64,000 nucleotides of DNA from NCBI RefSeq assembly GCF_012927245.1, contig NZ_JABBGE010000003.1, positions 675,026 through 739,025 of the forward strand. Direction: 5' to 3'. This DNA is from Streptomyces sp. R302. GTDB taxonomy: Bacteria; Actinomycetota; Actinomycetes; Streptomycetales; Streptomycetaceae. How positions within the stretch are numbered: the stretch's first letter is position 1; each line of letters starts with the position of its first letter. Under the pieces are notes generated by a model. It was given only the letters and a program-made list of their open reading frames with translations. It did no database searches and was not told the DNA's origin. The position numbers and the translations under genes were made by a program. Positions 57,988-64,000 of the stretch are shown one piece after another.

Positions 57988-58791
57988 TCAGATCCGGTCC
58001 AGGACCCGCGTCAGCAGTTCACCCATCCGCGCCGCCGAGTCCCGCCCCGCCTGGAGGACCTCCTCGTGGTTCAGGGGCTCGCCGGAGAGCCCCGCCGCGA
58101 GGTTGGTCACGAGCGAGATGCCGAGGACCTCCGCCCCGGCCTCGCGCGCCGCGATGGCCTCCAGGACGGTGGACATGCCGACGAGGTCGCCGCCGAGCAC
58201 CCGCACCATGTTGATCTCGGCGGGGGTCTCGTAGTGCGGGCCGGGGAACTGGACGTACACGCCCTCCTCCAGCGTCTCGTCGACCTCCTTGCACAGCGCC
58301 CGCAGCCGCGGCGAGTACAGGTCCGTCAGGTCGACGAAGTTCGCGCCGACGATCGGCGACGCGGCCGTCAGGTTGATGTGGTCGGAGATGAGGACCGGCT
58401 GGCCGGGGCGCATGCCCTCGCGCAGACCGCCGCAGCCGTTCGTCAGCACGACGGTCTTCACACCGGCGGCGACGGCCGTGCGGACGCCGTGGGCGACGGA
58501 GGCGACGCCGCGGCCCTCGTAGTAGTGGGTGCGGCCGAGGAAGACCAGGGCGCGCTTCTCGCCGATCTTGTACGAGCGGATCTTGCCGCCGTGGCCCTCG
58601 ACGGCCGGCGGCGGGAAGCCCGGGAGCTCGGTCACGGGGAACTCGGCCTCGGGGGCGCCGAGGGCGTCCACGGCCGGCGCCCAGCCGGAGCCCATGACCA
58701 GGGCGACGTCGTGGTTCTCGACTCCGGTCAGCTCGCGCAGGCGCGCGGCTGCGGCCTCGGCGGCCTCGTACGGGGTGGCAGTAGCGTTCAC
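57988..58791 (-). CDS. Purine nucleoside phosphorylase
   Basis: This is a 267-residue trimeric-type enzyme. Motifs are [11 protein letters not shown] (phosphate loop), [35 protein letters not shown] and [26 protein letters not shown]. The base-site Asn is in SLVTNLAAG. It cleaves inosine and guanosine to base and ribose-1-phosphate, downstream of Add. The start is GTG 58791. A nucleoside-box (58874) lies upstream with a TAGGCT -10. Confidence 0.94.
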   Translation of the reverse strand: MNATATPYEAAEAAAARLRELTGVENHDVALVMGSGWAPAVDALGAPEAEFPVTELPGFPPPAVEGHGGKIRSYKIGEKRALVFLGRTHYYEGRGVASVAHGVRTAVAAGVKTVVLTNGCGGLREGMRPGQPVLISDHINLTAASPIVGANFVDLTDLYSPRLRALCKEVDETLEEGVYVQFPGPHYETPAEINMVRVLGGDLVGMSTVLEAIAAREAGAEVLGISLVTNLAAGLSGEPLNHEEVLQAGRDSAARMGELLTRVLDRI

Positions 58792-58856
58792 TGGCTCTCT
58801 CGCCTCGGGGAGGGGGTCCGAGGGCGGTCACCCCGGACGGAATTCATTCGCCAGGA

Positions 58857-58887
58857 AGCCTAGCCCGAGAATTCCTACGCGCGTAGA
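58857..58887 (-). promoter_or_regulatory. Nucleoside-box at the purine nucleoside phosphorylase promoter
   Basis: CCTACGCGCGTAGA (58874-58887) matches 13 of 14 positions of the shared palindrome. The minus-strand -10 TAGGCT is at 58857-58862, so the box lies in the promoter spacer. Confidence 0.72.
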
Positions 58888-58938
58888 TGACGGCGCGGAC
58901 GGACATGCGATCGTTGTCTTGTCGTTTCCGACGAAAAC

Positions 58939-59163
58939 GTGGATGAAGTCCCCGATGACGCATCCGACGAGGCGCCCGGCGAGGCGCCCGATGACGCATC
59001 CGGCGACGCGTCCGACGAGGCATCCGGCGACGCGCCCGGCGAGGCGTCGGACGACGCTTCCGGTGACGCGCCCGGCAAGGCGTCCAGCGACGCGCCCGGC
59101 GACGCGTCCCACCTACACCCGCCCGCCCCTCAGCAGGGCCGCTTGCGCAGCTCCATCACATAG
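58939..59163 (+). CDS. Low-complexity acidic peptide ORF (doubtful)
   Basis: This is a 74-residue reading frame starting at GTG 58939. The translation is made of four-residue units such as DDAS, DEAP, GEAP and GDAS. It has no signal peptide and overlaps the convergent gamma-glutamylcyclotransferase gene by 34 bases. G/C at third positions is high on this strand, but a repeat can give that by chance. There is no ribosome site. I give it low confidence. Confidence 0.25.
   Translation: MDEVPDDASDEAPGEAPDDASGDASDEASGDAPGEASDDASGDAPGKASSDAPGDASHLHPPAPQQGRLRSSIT
58951..59109. repeat. 12-bp tandem repeat array
   Basis: About 13 degenerate 12-base units of the form GACGCGTCCGGC/GAGGCGCCCGGC/GATGACGCATCC lie between the purine nucleoside phosphorylase promoter and the next gene. 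Unit length is a multiple of three, so it remains open in frame on both strands. Confidence 0.75.
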
Positions 59164-59567
59164 TCGTGCGGCGCCCCCGCCGACTCCGCCGCGTCCGCGA
59201 CCTCGCCGAGGTAGCGCGCGGAGGGCAGCCCGCCCTCGTAGGCGTTGAGCACGTACACCCAGGCCGGCTCCTCGCCGTCGAGGGTGTGTACCCGGACCCG
59301 CATCCTCCGGTAGATGTCGAGGCCGACGCCCTCCCAGCGGTCCATCGAGTCCTCGTCCATGGGGGCGATGTCGTAGAGCGCCACGAAGACCTGCTGGCGG
59401 GGGGCCTCCACGAGGGTGGCGAGCGCCCCCTCCCAGCCCATCTGCTCCCCGCCGAAGGTGAGCCGCCAGCCGTTCAGCCAGCCGGTGCCGCGCAGCGGTG
59501 AGTGCGGGGCGCGGCGGCTCATCAGCCGCGGATCGAGGTTGCCGGCGTACGCGGCGTAGAGCGACAT
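59130..59567 (-). CDS. Gamma-glutamylcyclotransferase-like protein
   Basis: This is a 145-residue protein. It begins SLYAAYAGNLDPRLM, the YGSNL-type phosphate/substrate loop of the GGCT fold (here YAGNL). GWRLTFGG, ALYDIAPMDEDSMDRWEGVG and VYVLNAYEGGLPSARYLG are the expected strands, with a conserved Glu in the expected EG region. It may cleave gamma-glutamyl amino acids or be a GGCT-fold protein of other function. ATG 59567. Confidence 0.82.
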   Translation of the reverse strand: MSLYAAYAGNLDPRLMSRRAPHSPLRGTGWLNGWRLTFGGEQMGWEGALATLVEAPRQQVFVALYDIAPMDEDSMDRWEGVGLDIYRRMRVRVHTLDGEEPAWVYVLNAYEGGLPSARYLGEVADAAESAGAPHDYVMELRKRPC

Positions 59568-59689
59568 GGGTCCGAGGGTACGGGAGGGACGGGGGTGGTC
59601 GACGAACCCCGAGGTGGGGGCCGTACGAGTGCTCCGCGGCGCCCCGAACGGGCTTTTTCCGGCCCCGACGCGAGGGACCGGGCGGCGTA

Positions 59690-59740
59690 CGGGACAATGG
59701 AGTACGCACTTGAAGCGTGCGGGACAATGGCGTACGCACT
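59690..59740 (+). repeat. Two 21-bp direct repeats upstream of lpdA
   Basis: Two copies differ at one base (CGGGACAATGG-[A/C]-GTACGCACT at 59690-59710 and 59720-59740), 30 bases apart. They start about 60-110 bases before the lpdA GTG and may be tandem operators or a duplicated promoter element. Confidence 0.75.
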
Positions 59741-59797
59741 GCACCCCATGGGGGCCGCACACCCCCGGCAGAACGAGAGCGCGAGGCGTAGATCCCA

Positions 59798-61237
59798 GTG
59801 ACCCGGATCGTGATCATCGGCGGCGGACCCGGCGGATACGAGGCGGCCCTGGTGGGCGCCCAACTCGGCGCGGAGGTGACCGTCGTCGACTGCGACGGCC
59901 TCGGCGGCGCGTCCGTCCTTACCGACTGCGTCCCCTCCAAGACCCTGATCGCCACCGCCGAGGTGATGACCACCTTCGACTCCTCCTACGAGGAGCTGGG
60001 CATCATCGTCGCGGACGACACCCCGCACATCGAGCAGTCCGCCCGCGTCGTCGGCGTGGACCTCGGCAAGGTCAACCGGCGGGTGAAGCGCCTCGCGCTC
60101 GCCCAGTCGCACGACATCACCGCCTCCGTCACCCGGGCGGGCGCCCGCGTGCTGCGCGGCCGCGGCCGGCTCTCCGGCCGGCAGGCCATGGACGGCTCCC
60201 GCCAGGTGATCGTCACCGCGGCCGACGGCACCGAGGAGACGCTCACCGCCGACGCCGTGCTGATCGCCACCGGCGGCCACCCGCGCGAGGTGCCCGACGC
60301 CAAGCCGGACGGCGAGCGGATCCTGAACTGGACGCAGGTCTACGACCTCAAGGAGCTCCCGGAGGAGCTCATCGTGGTCGGTTCCGGTGTGACCGGCGCC
60401 GAGTTCGCCGGCGCCTACCAGGCCCTCGGCTCCCGCGTCACGCTCGTATCCTCCCGCGACCGCGTCCTGCCCGGCGAGGACCCGGACGCCGCCGCCGTCC
60501 TGGAGGACGTCTTCCGGCGCCGCGGCATGAACGTCATGGCCCGCTCCCGCGCCGAGTCCGCCAAGCGGGTCGGCGACCGGGTCGAGGTCACCCTCTCGGA
60601 CGGCCGGGTCATCTCCGGCACCCACTGCCTGATGGCCGTCGGCGCGATCCCGAACTCCGCCGGGATGGGCCTGGAGGAGGCCGGGGTCAAGCTCAAGGAC
60701 TCCGGGCACATCTGGACCGACAAGGTCTCCCGCACCTCCGCCCCCGGCGTGTACGCGGCGGGCGACGTCACCGGTGTCTTCGCGCTCGCCTCGGTCGCCG
60801 CCATGCAGGGCCGGATCGCGATGTACCACTTCCTCGGCGACGCGGTGGCCCCGCTCAACCTGAAGACGGTCTCCTCGAACGTCTTCACCGACCCCGAGAT
60901 CGCCACCGTCGGCTACACCCAGGCCGACGTCGACGCGGGCAAGATCGACGCCAAGGTCGTCAAGCTGCCGCTGCTGCGCAACCCGCGCGCCAAGATGCAG
61001 GGCATCCGGGACGGCTTCGTCAAGATCTTCTGCCGCCCCGGCACCGGCATCGTCGTCGGCGGCTGTGTCGTCGCCCCCCGGGCGAGCGAGCTGATCCACC
61101 CGATCTCGATCGCGGTCGACAACAATCTGACGGTCGAACAGATCGCAAATGCTTTCACCGTGTACCCCTCCCTGTCGGGCTCGATCGCGGAAGTGGCACG
61201 GCAGTTGCACACCCGAAAGACCTCGGCCGAGGCGTAG
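59798..61237 (+). CDS. lpdA: NAD(P)H-quinone/flavoprotein dehydrogenase LpdA
   Basis: This is a 479-residue flavoprotein of the pyridine nucleotide-disulphide reductase fold: FAD motif IVIIGGGPGGYEAALVG, NAD motif IVVGSGVTGAEFAGA and GVYAAGDVTG. The redox-active CxxxxC pair is incomplete (GGASVLTDCVPSK, a single Cys), and the C-terminal His-x4-Glu is absent. That matches mycobacterial LpdA (Rv3303c-like), which reduces quinones and is not a lipoamide dehydrogenase. The start is GTG 59798 with a weak ribosome site. Confidence 0.92.
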   Translation: MTRIVIIGGGPGGYEAALVGAQLGAEVTVVDCDGLGGASVLTDCVPSKTLIATAEVMTTFDSSYEELGIIVADDTPHIEQSARVVGVDLGKVNRRVKRLALAQSHDITASVTRAGARVLRGRGRLSGRQAMDGSRQVIVTAADGTEETLTADAVLIATGGHPREVPDAKPDGERILNWTQVYDLKELPEELIVVGSGVTGAEFAGAYQALGSRVTLVSSRDRVLPGEDPDAAAVLEDVFRRRGMNVMARSRAESAKRVGDRVEVTLSDGRVISGTHCLMAVGAIPNSAGMGLEEAGVKLKDSGHIWTDKVSRTSAPGVYAAGDVTGVFALASVAAMQGRIAMYHFLGDAVAPLNLKTVSSNVFTDPEIATVGYTQADVDAGKIDAKVVKLPLLRNPRAKMQGIRDGFVKIFCRPGTGIVVGGCVVAPRASELIHPISIAVDNNLTVEQIANAFTVYPSLSGSIAEVARQLHTRKTSAEA

Positions 61238-61322
61238 GGCCGCCGGCGATCACGCTCCCCGCCTGCGGGAACGGTTCGCCGACTCGGACAACCCCCGGCA
61301 AGACGGGGCATAGAACGATCAA

Positions 61323-61358
61323 AGGCGGGGCTCTCCATACCACTTGGGGGCCCCGCCT
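61323..61358 (+). terminator. Terminator after lpdA
   Basis: A perfect 9-bp stem (61323-61331 with 61350-61358) with an 18-base loop. Confidence 0.65.
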
Positions 61359-61389
61359 GTGTGTATATTCCGCAATCCGGCGCATACTG

Positions 61390-61419
61390 CTGAAAACCAA
61401 CGGCCGTGCACGTTACTGT
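61390..61419 (+). promoter_or_regulatory. Leaderless promoter of the DeoR-type gene
   Basis: CTGAAA (61390-61395), 18 bases, TACTGT (61414-61419), then seven bases to GTG 61427. There is no nucleoside-box here, so this regulator is not itself under that control. Confidence 0.5.
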
Positions 61420-61426
61420 CAGTTTC

Positions 61427-62404
61427 GTGTTCGCTGCAGAACGTCGCCAGTTGATCCTCGAAATGGTGCGAGCCAATGGGGCCGTGTCGCTCCGCGAGCT
61501 CGCCCGCGTCGTCCAGACCTCAGAAGTGACCGTGCGCCGCGACGTACGGGCCCTGGAGGCAGAAGGACTCCTCGACCGCCGGCACGGCGGTGCGGTGTTG
61601 CCGGGCGGATTCACGCGAGAATCCGGCTTCCCGCAGAAATCCCATCTCGCGACCGCGGAGAAGACGGCCATCGCCGACGTCGCGGCGAGCCTGGTCGAAG
61701 AGGGCGAGGCCATCGTCGTCGGCGCCGGGACCACCACCCAGGAGCTGGCCCGCCGGCTCGCCCGGGTCCCCGGCCTGACCGTGGTCACCAACTCGCTGCT
61801 CGTCGCCCAGGCCCTCGCGCACGCCAACCGCGTCGAGGTCGTCATGACCGGCGGCACCCTGCGCGGCTCCAACTACGCCCTGGTGGGCAGCGGCGCCGAG
61901 CAGTCCCTCCAGGGGCTGCGGGTCTCCCGCGCCTTCCTTTCCGGCAGCGGCCTCACCGCGGAGCGCGGCCTCTCCACCTCCAACATGCTCTCCGCGAGCG
62001 TGGACCGGGCCCTGGTGCAGGCGGCGGCCGAGGTCGTCGTCCTCGCCGACCACACCAAGCTCGGCACCGACACCATGTTCCAGACGGTGCCGACGGACGT
62101 GATCACCCGCCTGGTCACCGACGAGCCGCCGCCGCACGACGAGCGCGCCGCCTCCGAACTCCAGGCCCTCGCCGACCAGGGCGTGCAGATCGCCGTGGCC
62201 GGCACCGGCCAGAGCGCCGCCCCCGCCCCCGAGCAGCTGCCGCCGGGCGTCCGGGGCCGCCGCGAGATGCCGCTGCCGGTGCAGCGCGGCGGCCGGATGC
62301 CCGCGGGGCAGTTCCGCGGCCCCGGCACCGGCCCCGGTCCCGGCGCCCTCGGCGCCGAACCCCTGGAGCGCACGGCCCGCGTCGCGGACCTCCGCCGCCG
62401 CTGA
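61427..62404 (+). CDS. DeoR-family transcriptional regulator
   Basis: This is a 325-residue protein. The N-terminal winged helix is ERRQLILEMVRANGAVSLRE and TSEVTVRRDVRALEAEGLLD, then RRHGGAVLP. The C-terminal sugar-phosphate isomerase-like ligand domain has GAGTTTQELARRL and VVTNSLLVAQALAH, plus VVVLADHTKLG. A Gly/Pro/Arg-rich tail of about 60 residues is an extension. Sugar-phosphate ligands are typical. It is a candidate for the nucleoside-box regulator in this window, but no direct evidence links them. The start is GTG 61427; GTG 61406 is an alternative. Confidence 0.9.
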   Translation: MFAAERRQLILEMVRANGAVSLRELARVVQTSEVTVRRDVRALEAEGLLDRRHGGAVLPGGFTRESGFPQKSHLATAEKTAIADVAASLVEEGEAIVVGAGTTTQELARRLARVPGLTVVTNSLLVAQALAHANRVEVVMTGGTLRGSNYALVGSGAEQSLQGLRVSRAFLSGSGLTAERGLSTSNMLSASVDRALVQAAAEVVVLADHTKLGTDTMFQTVPTDVITRLVTDEPPPHDERAASELQALADQGVQIAVAGTGQSAAPAPEQLPPGVRGRREMPLPVQRGGRMPAGQFRGPGTGPGPGALGAEPLERTARVADLRRR

Positions 62405-62421
62405 CACCCGCGCTCGGCAGT

Positions 62422-62690
62422 ACGACGCCGAGCACGGTTCCGTACGACGCCGGGCACGGTTCCGTACGACGCCGGGCACGGTTCCGTACGACCCCCGGTG
62501 CGGATCCCGTACGTCCCCGGGCGCGGTTCCGTACGACGCCGGGCACGGTTCCGTACGCCCCTGGGTGCGGATCTCGTACGTCCCCGGGCGCGGGTGCCGT
62601 ACGACCCCGAGCACCATCCCGTACGACCCCGAGCACCGTCCCGTACGCCCCCGGGTGCGGATCCCGTACGTCCCCGGGCGCGAGCCCGTA
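62422..62690. repeat. Twelve 22-23-bp extragenic tandem repeats
   Basis: Twelve imperfect units, each beginning ACG(A/T/C)C and ending in CCGT, of the form ACGACGCCGGGCACGGTTCCGT, fill the gap between the DeoR gene and the carboxylase terminator. No gene is supported here. Confidence 0.85.
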
Positions 62691-62743
62691 CGCAGTGAGC
62701 CGCCCAGCCCGTTCCGCCGACAGCGGCTGCCGCCGGAAACGGC

Positions 62744-62777
62744 GAAGGGCCCCCAGGCGGCTGCCTGCGGGCCCTTC
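62744..62777 (-). terminator. Terminator after carboxylase gene
   Basis: The outer stem is 9 bp (62744-62752 with 62769-62777) and the inner stem is CAGGC/GCCTG (62754-62758 with 62763-62767). It lies 25 bases after the minus-strand stop. Confidence 0.85.
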
Positions 62778-62801
62778 CCTGTCGACTCGACTGACCGGCC
62801 G

Positions 62802-64000
62802 TCAGGCCTTGATGTCGCAGATGCCGGCGCCGGAGGTGACGGACGCGCCGACCTCGGCGTTGAGTCCGGTCACGGTGCCGGACTTGTGGGCGTTGAGGGG
62901 CTGTTCCATCTTCATGGCCTCCAGGACGACGATCAGATCGCCTTCCTTGACCTCCTGCCCCTCCTCGACCGCGACCTTCACGATCGTGCCCTGCATCGGC
63001 GAGGCGAGGGTGTCACCCGACGCCGTCGGACCGGACTTCTTCGCCGCACGCCGCTTCGGCTTCGCACCCGCCGCCAGACCGGTCCGGGCCAGCGTCATGC
63101 CCAGGCTGGACGGGAGGGAGACCTCCAGGCGCTTGCCGCCGACCTCGACCACGATCGTCTCGCGGCCCGCCTCGTCCTCGTCCGCGTCCGCACCGGCCGG
63201 AGCGAAGGGCTTGATCTCGTTGACGAACTCCGTCTCGATCCACCGCGTGTGGACCCGGAACGGGTCGGCGGTGAACGCCGGGTCGACCACGACGGCCTGG
63301 TGGAACGGGATCGCCGTCGCCATCCCCTCGACCCTGAACTCGCCCAGCGCACGCGCCGCGCGCTGCAGGGCCTGCTCACGGGTCGCACCCGTCACGATCA
63401 GCTTCGCCAGCAGCGAGTCCCACGCCGGGCCGATCACACTGCCGGACTCCACACCCGCGTCCAGACGGACGCCGGGGCCGGTCGGCGGGGTGAAGACGGT
63501 GACCGTGCCCGGAGCGGGCAGGAAGCCCCGGCCCGGGTCCTCGCCGTTGATACGGAACTCGAAGGAGTGACCGCGGATCTCCGGGTCGCCGTAACCGAGC
63601 TCCTCACCGTCCGCGATCCGGAACATCTCCCGCACCAGATCGATCCCCGTGACCTCCTCGGTCACCGGGTGCTCCACCTGCAGACGCGTGTTGACCTCCA
63701 GGAACGAGATCGTCCCGTCCAGGCCCACGAGGAACTCGACCGTGCCGGCACCGACGTAGCCGGCCTCCTTCAGGATCGCCTTCGACGCCGCGTACAGCTC
63801 CGCGTTCTGAGCCTCCGACAGGAACGGCGCCGGCGCCTCCTCCACCAGCTTCTGGTGACGACGCTGCAGCGAGCAGTCACGCGTCGAGACGACCACCACG
63901 TTGCCGTGCGAGTCCGCCAGGCACTGCGTCTCCACATGCCGCGGCTTGTCCAGGTACCGCTCCACGAAGCACTCGCCACGCCCGAACGCGGCCACGGCCT
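62802..64000 (-). CDS. accA2: Acetyl/propionyl-CoA carboxylase alpha chain, 5' end beyond window
   Basis: Only the last 399 residues are visible. The biotin carboxylase part shows [37 protein letters not shown], with catalytic Glu/Arg, and FRINGEDP. The C-terminal biotinyl domain ends in [15 protein letters not shown] (Lys to be biotinylated) and finishes [10 protein letters not shown] linker with [10 protein letters not shown] lies between. It carboxylates acyl-CoAs for fatty acid and polyketide precursors as part of a multi-subunit complex. In S. coelicolor the next genes include lpdA and a DeoR-type regulator, matching the order here. Confidence 0.94.
   Translation of the reverse strand, partial: AVAAFGRGECFVERYLDKPRHVETQCLADSHGNVVVVSTRDCSLQRRHQKLVEEAPAPFLSEAQNAELYAASKAILKEAGYVGAGTVEFLVGLDGTISFLEVNTRLQVEHPVTEEVTGIDLVREMFRIADGEELGYGDPEIRGHSFEFRINGEDPGRGFLPAPGTVTVFTPPTGPGVRLDAGVESGSVIGPAWDSLLAKLIVTGATREQALQRAARALGEFRVEGMATAIPFHQAVVVDPAFTADPFRVHTRWIETEFVNEIKPFAPAGADADEDEAGRETIVVEVGGKRLEVSLPSSLGMTLARTGLAAGAKPKRRAAKKSGPTASGDTLASPMQGTIVKVAVEEGQEVKEGDLIVVLEAMKMEQPLNAHKSGTVTGLNAEVGASVTSGAGICDIKA

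Noticed and set aside
62422..62690. CRISPR array
   Set aside because: The 22-bp units abut each other without spacers.
59566..63570. A 1334-residue open frame on the plus strand
   Set aside because: It runs through lpdA, the repeat region and the antisense of the carboxylase; amino acids are Arg/Pro/Ala-biased as expected for a shadow frame in GC-rich DNA.

Overview
The window looks like a Streptomyces chromosome. It is very GC-rich with strong G/C bias at third codon positions. Starts are often GTG or TTG, many genes look leaderless (a TAnnnT hexamer 6-7 bases before the start codon), and the gene order matches the S. coelicolor stretch holding afsQ1/afsQ2/sigQ, deoA, add, deoC, lpdA and accA2 as I remember it. 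That synteny is from memory, not from a search.

Bases 1-13,530 are one end of an integrated temperate actinophage (or close relative). A tightly overlapping minus-strand early operon runs from 10,765 off the left edge. It encodes a Cro-like HTH protein, an ERF single-strand annealing protein, a WhiB-like protein, a C5 cytosine methyltransferase, a replication initiator and likely helicase-loader partner, an HNH endonuclease, SSB and several small unknowns. Divergent from it, at 11,078-13,529, lie an HTH regulator, a small membrane protein and a large serine integrase, which marks the phage/chromosome junction near 13,530. The region between the two HTH genes carries two TTTCA-N4-TGAAA dyads and a perfect actinobacterial SOS box, so it looks like a lysis/lysogeny switch wired to DNA damage.

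Bases 13,578-16,471 hold a LysE-type exporter, a TnpB element with a plausible omega-RNA end, and a MerR regulator. Bases 16,522-23,842 form a nonulosonic-acid (sialic acid or Kdn type) glycopolymer cluster: two minus-strand glycosyltransferases, then divergently a DUF6716-type protein, a CMP-sugar synthetase fused to a phosphatase, a NeuB-type synthase without a SAF domain, and a polysialyltransferase-like protein carrying a 20-triplet collagen-like insertion.

Bases 23,959-62,404 contain a dispersed nucleoside uptake and salvage system: BmpA lipoprotein, ABC ATPase, two permeases, cytidine deaminase, thymidine phosphorylase, adenosine deaminase, deoxyribose-phosphate aldolase with two aldehyde dehydrogenase genes, phosphopentomutase/phosphomannomutase-type enzyme and purine nucleoside phosphorylase. 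Six of these transcription units carry the same palindrome, TCTACGCGCGTAGA or a close variant, at the promoter, which defines a candidate regulon. A DeoR-type regulator gene sits at 61,427. Interspersed are ordinary chromosomal genes: Uma2, HAD hydrolase, ECF sigma, L,D-transpeptidase, MFS/LysR pair, the AfsQ1-AfsQ2-SigQ system with a matching AfsQ1 box, a sortase with its likely substrate, LpdA, and at the right edge the acyl-CoA carboxylase alpha chain. Several intergenic spaces hold expanded GC-rich tandem repeats (57.0-57.8 kb, 62.4-62.7 kb, 53.8 kb, 58.95-59.1 kb).
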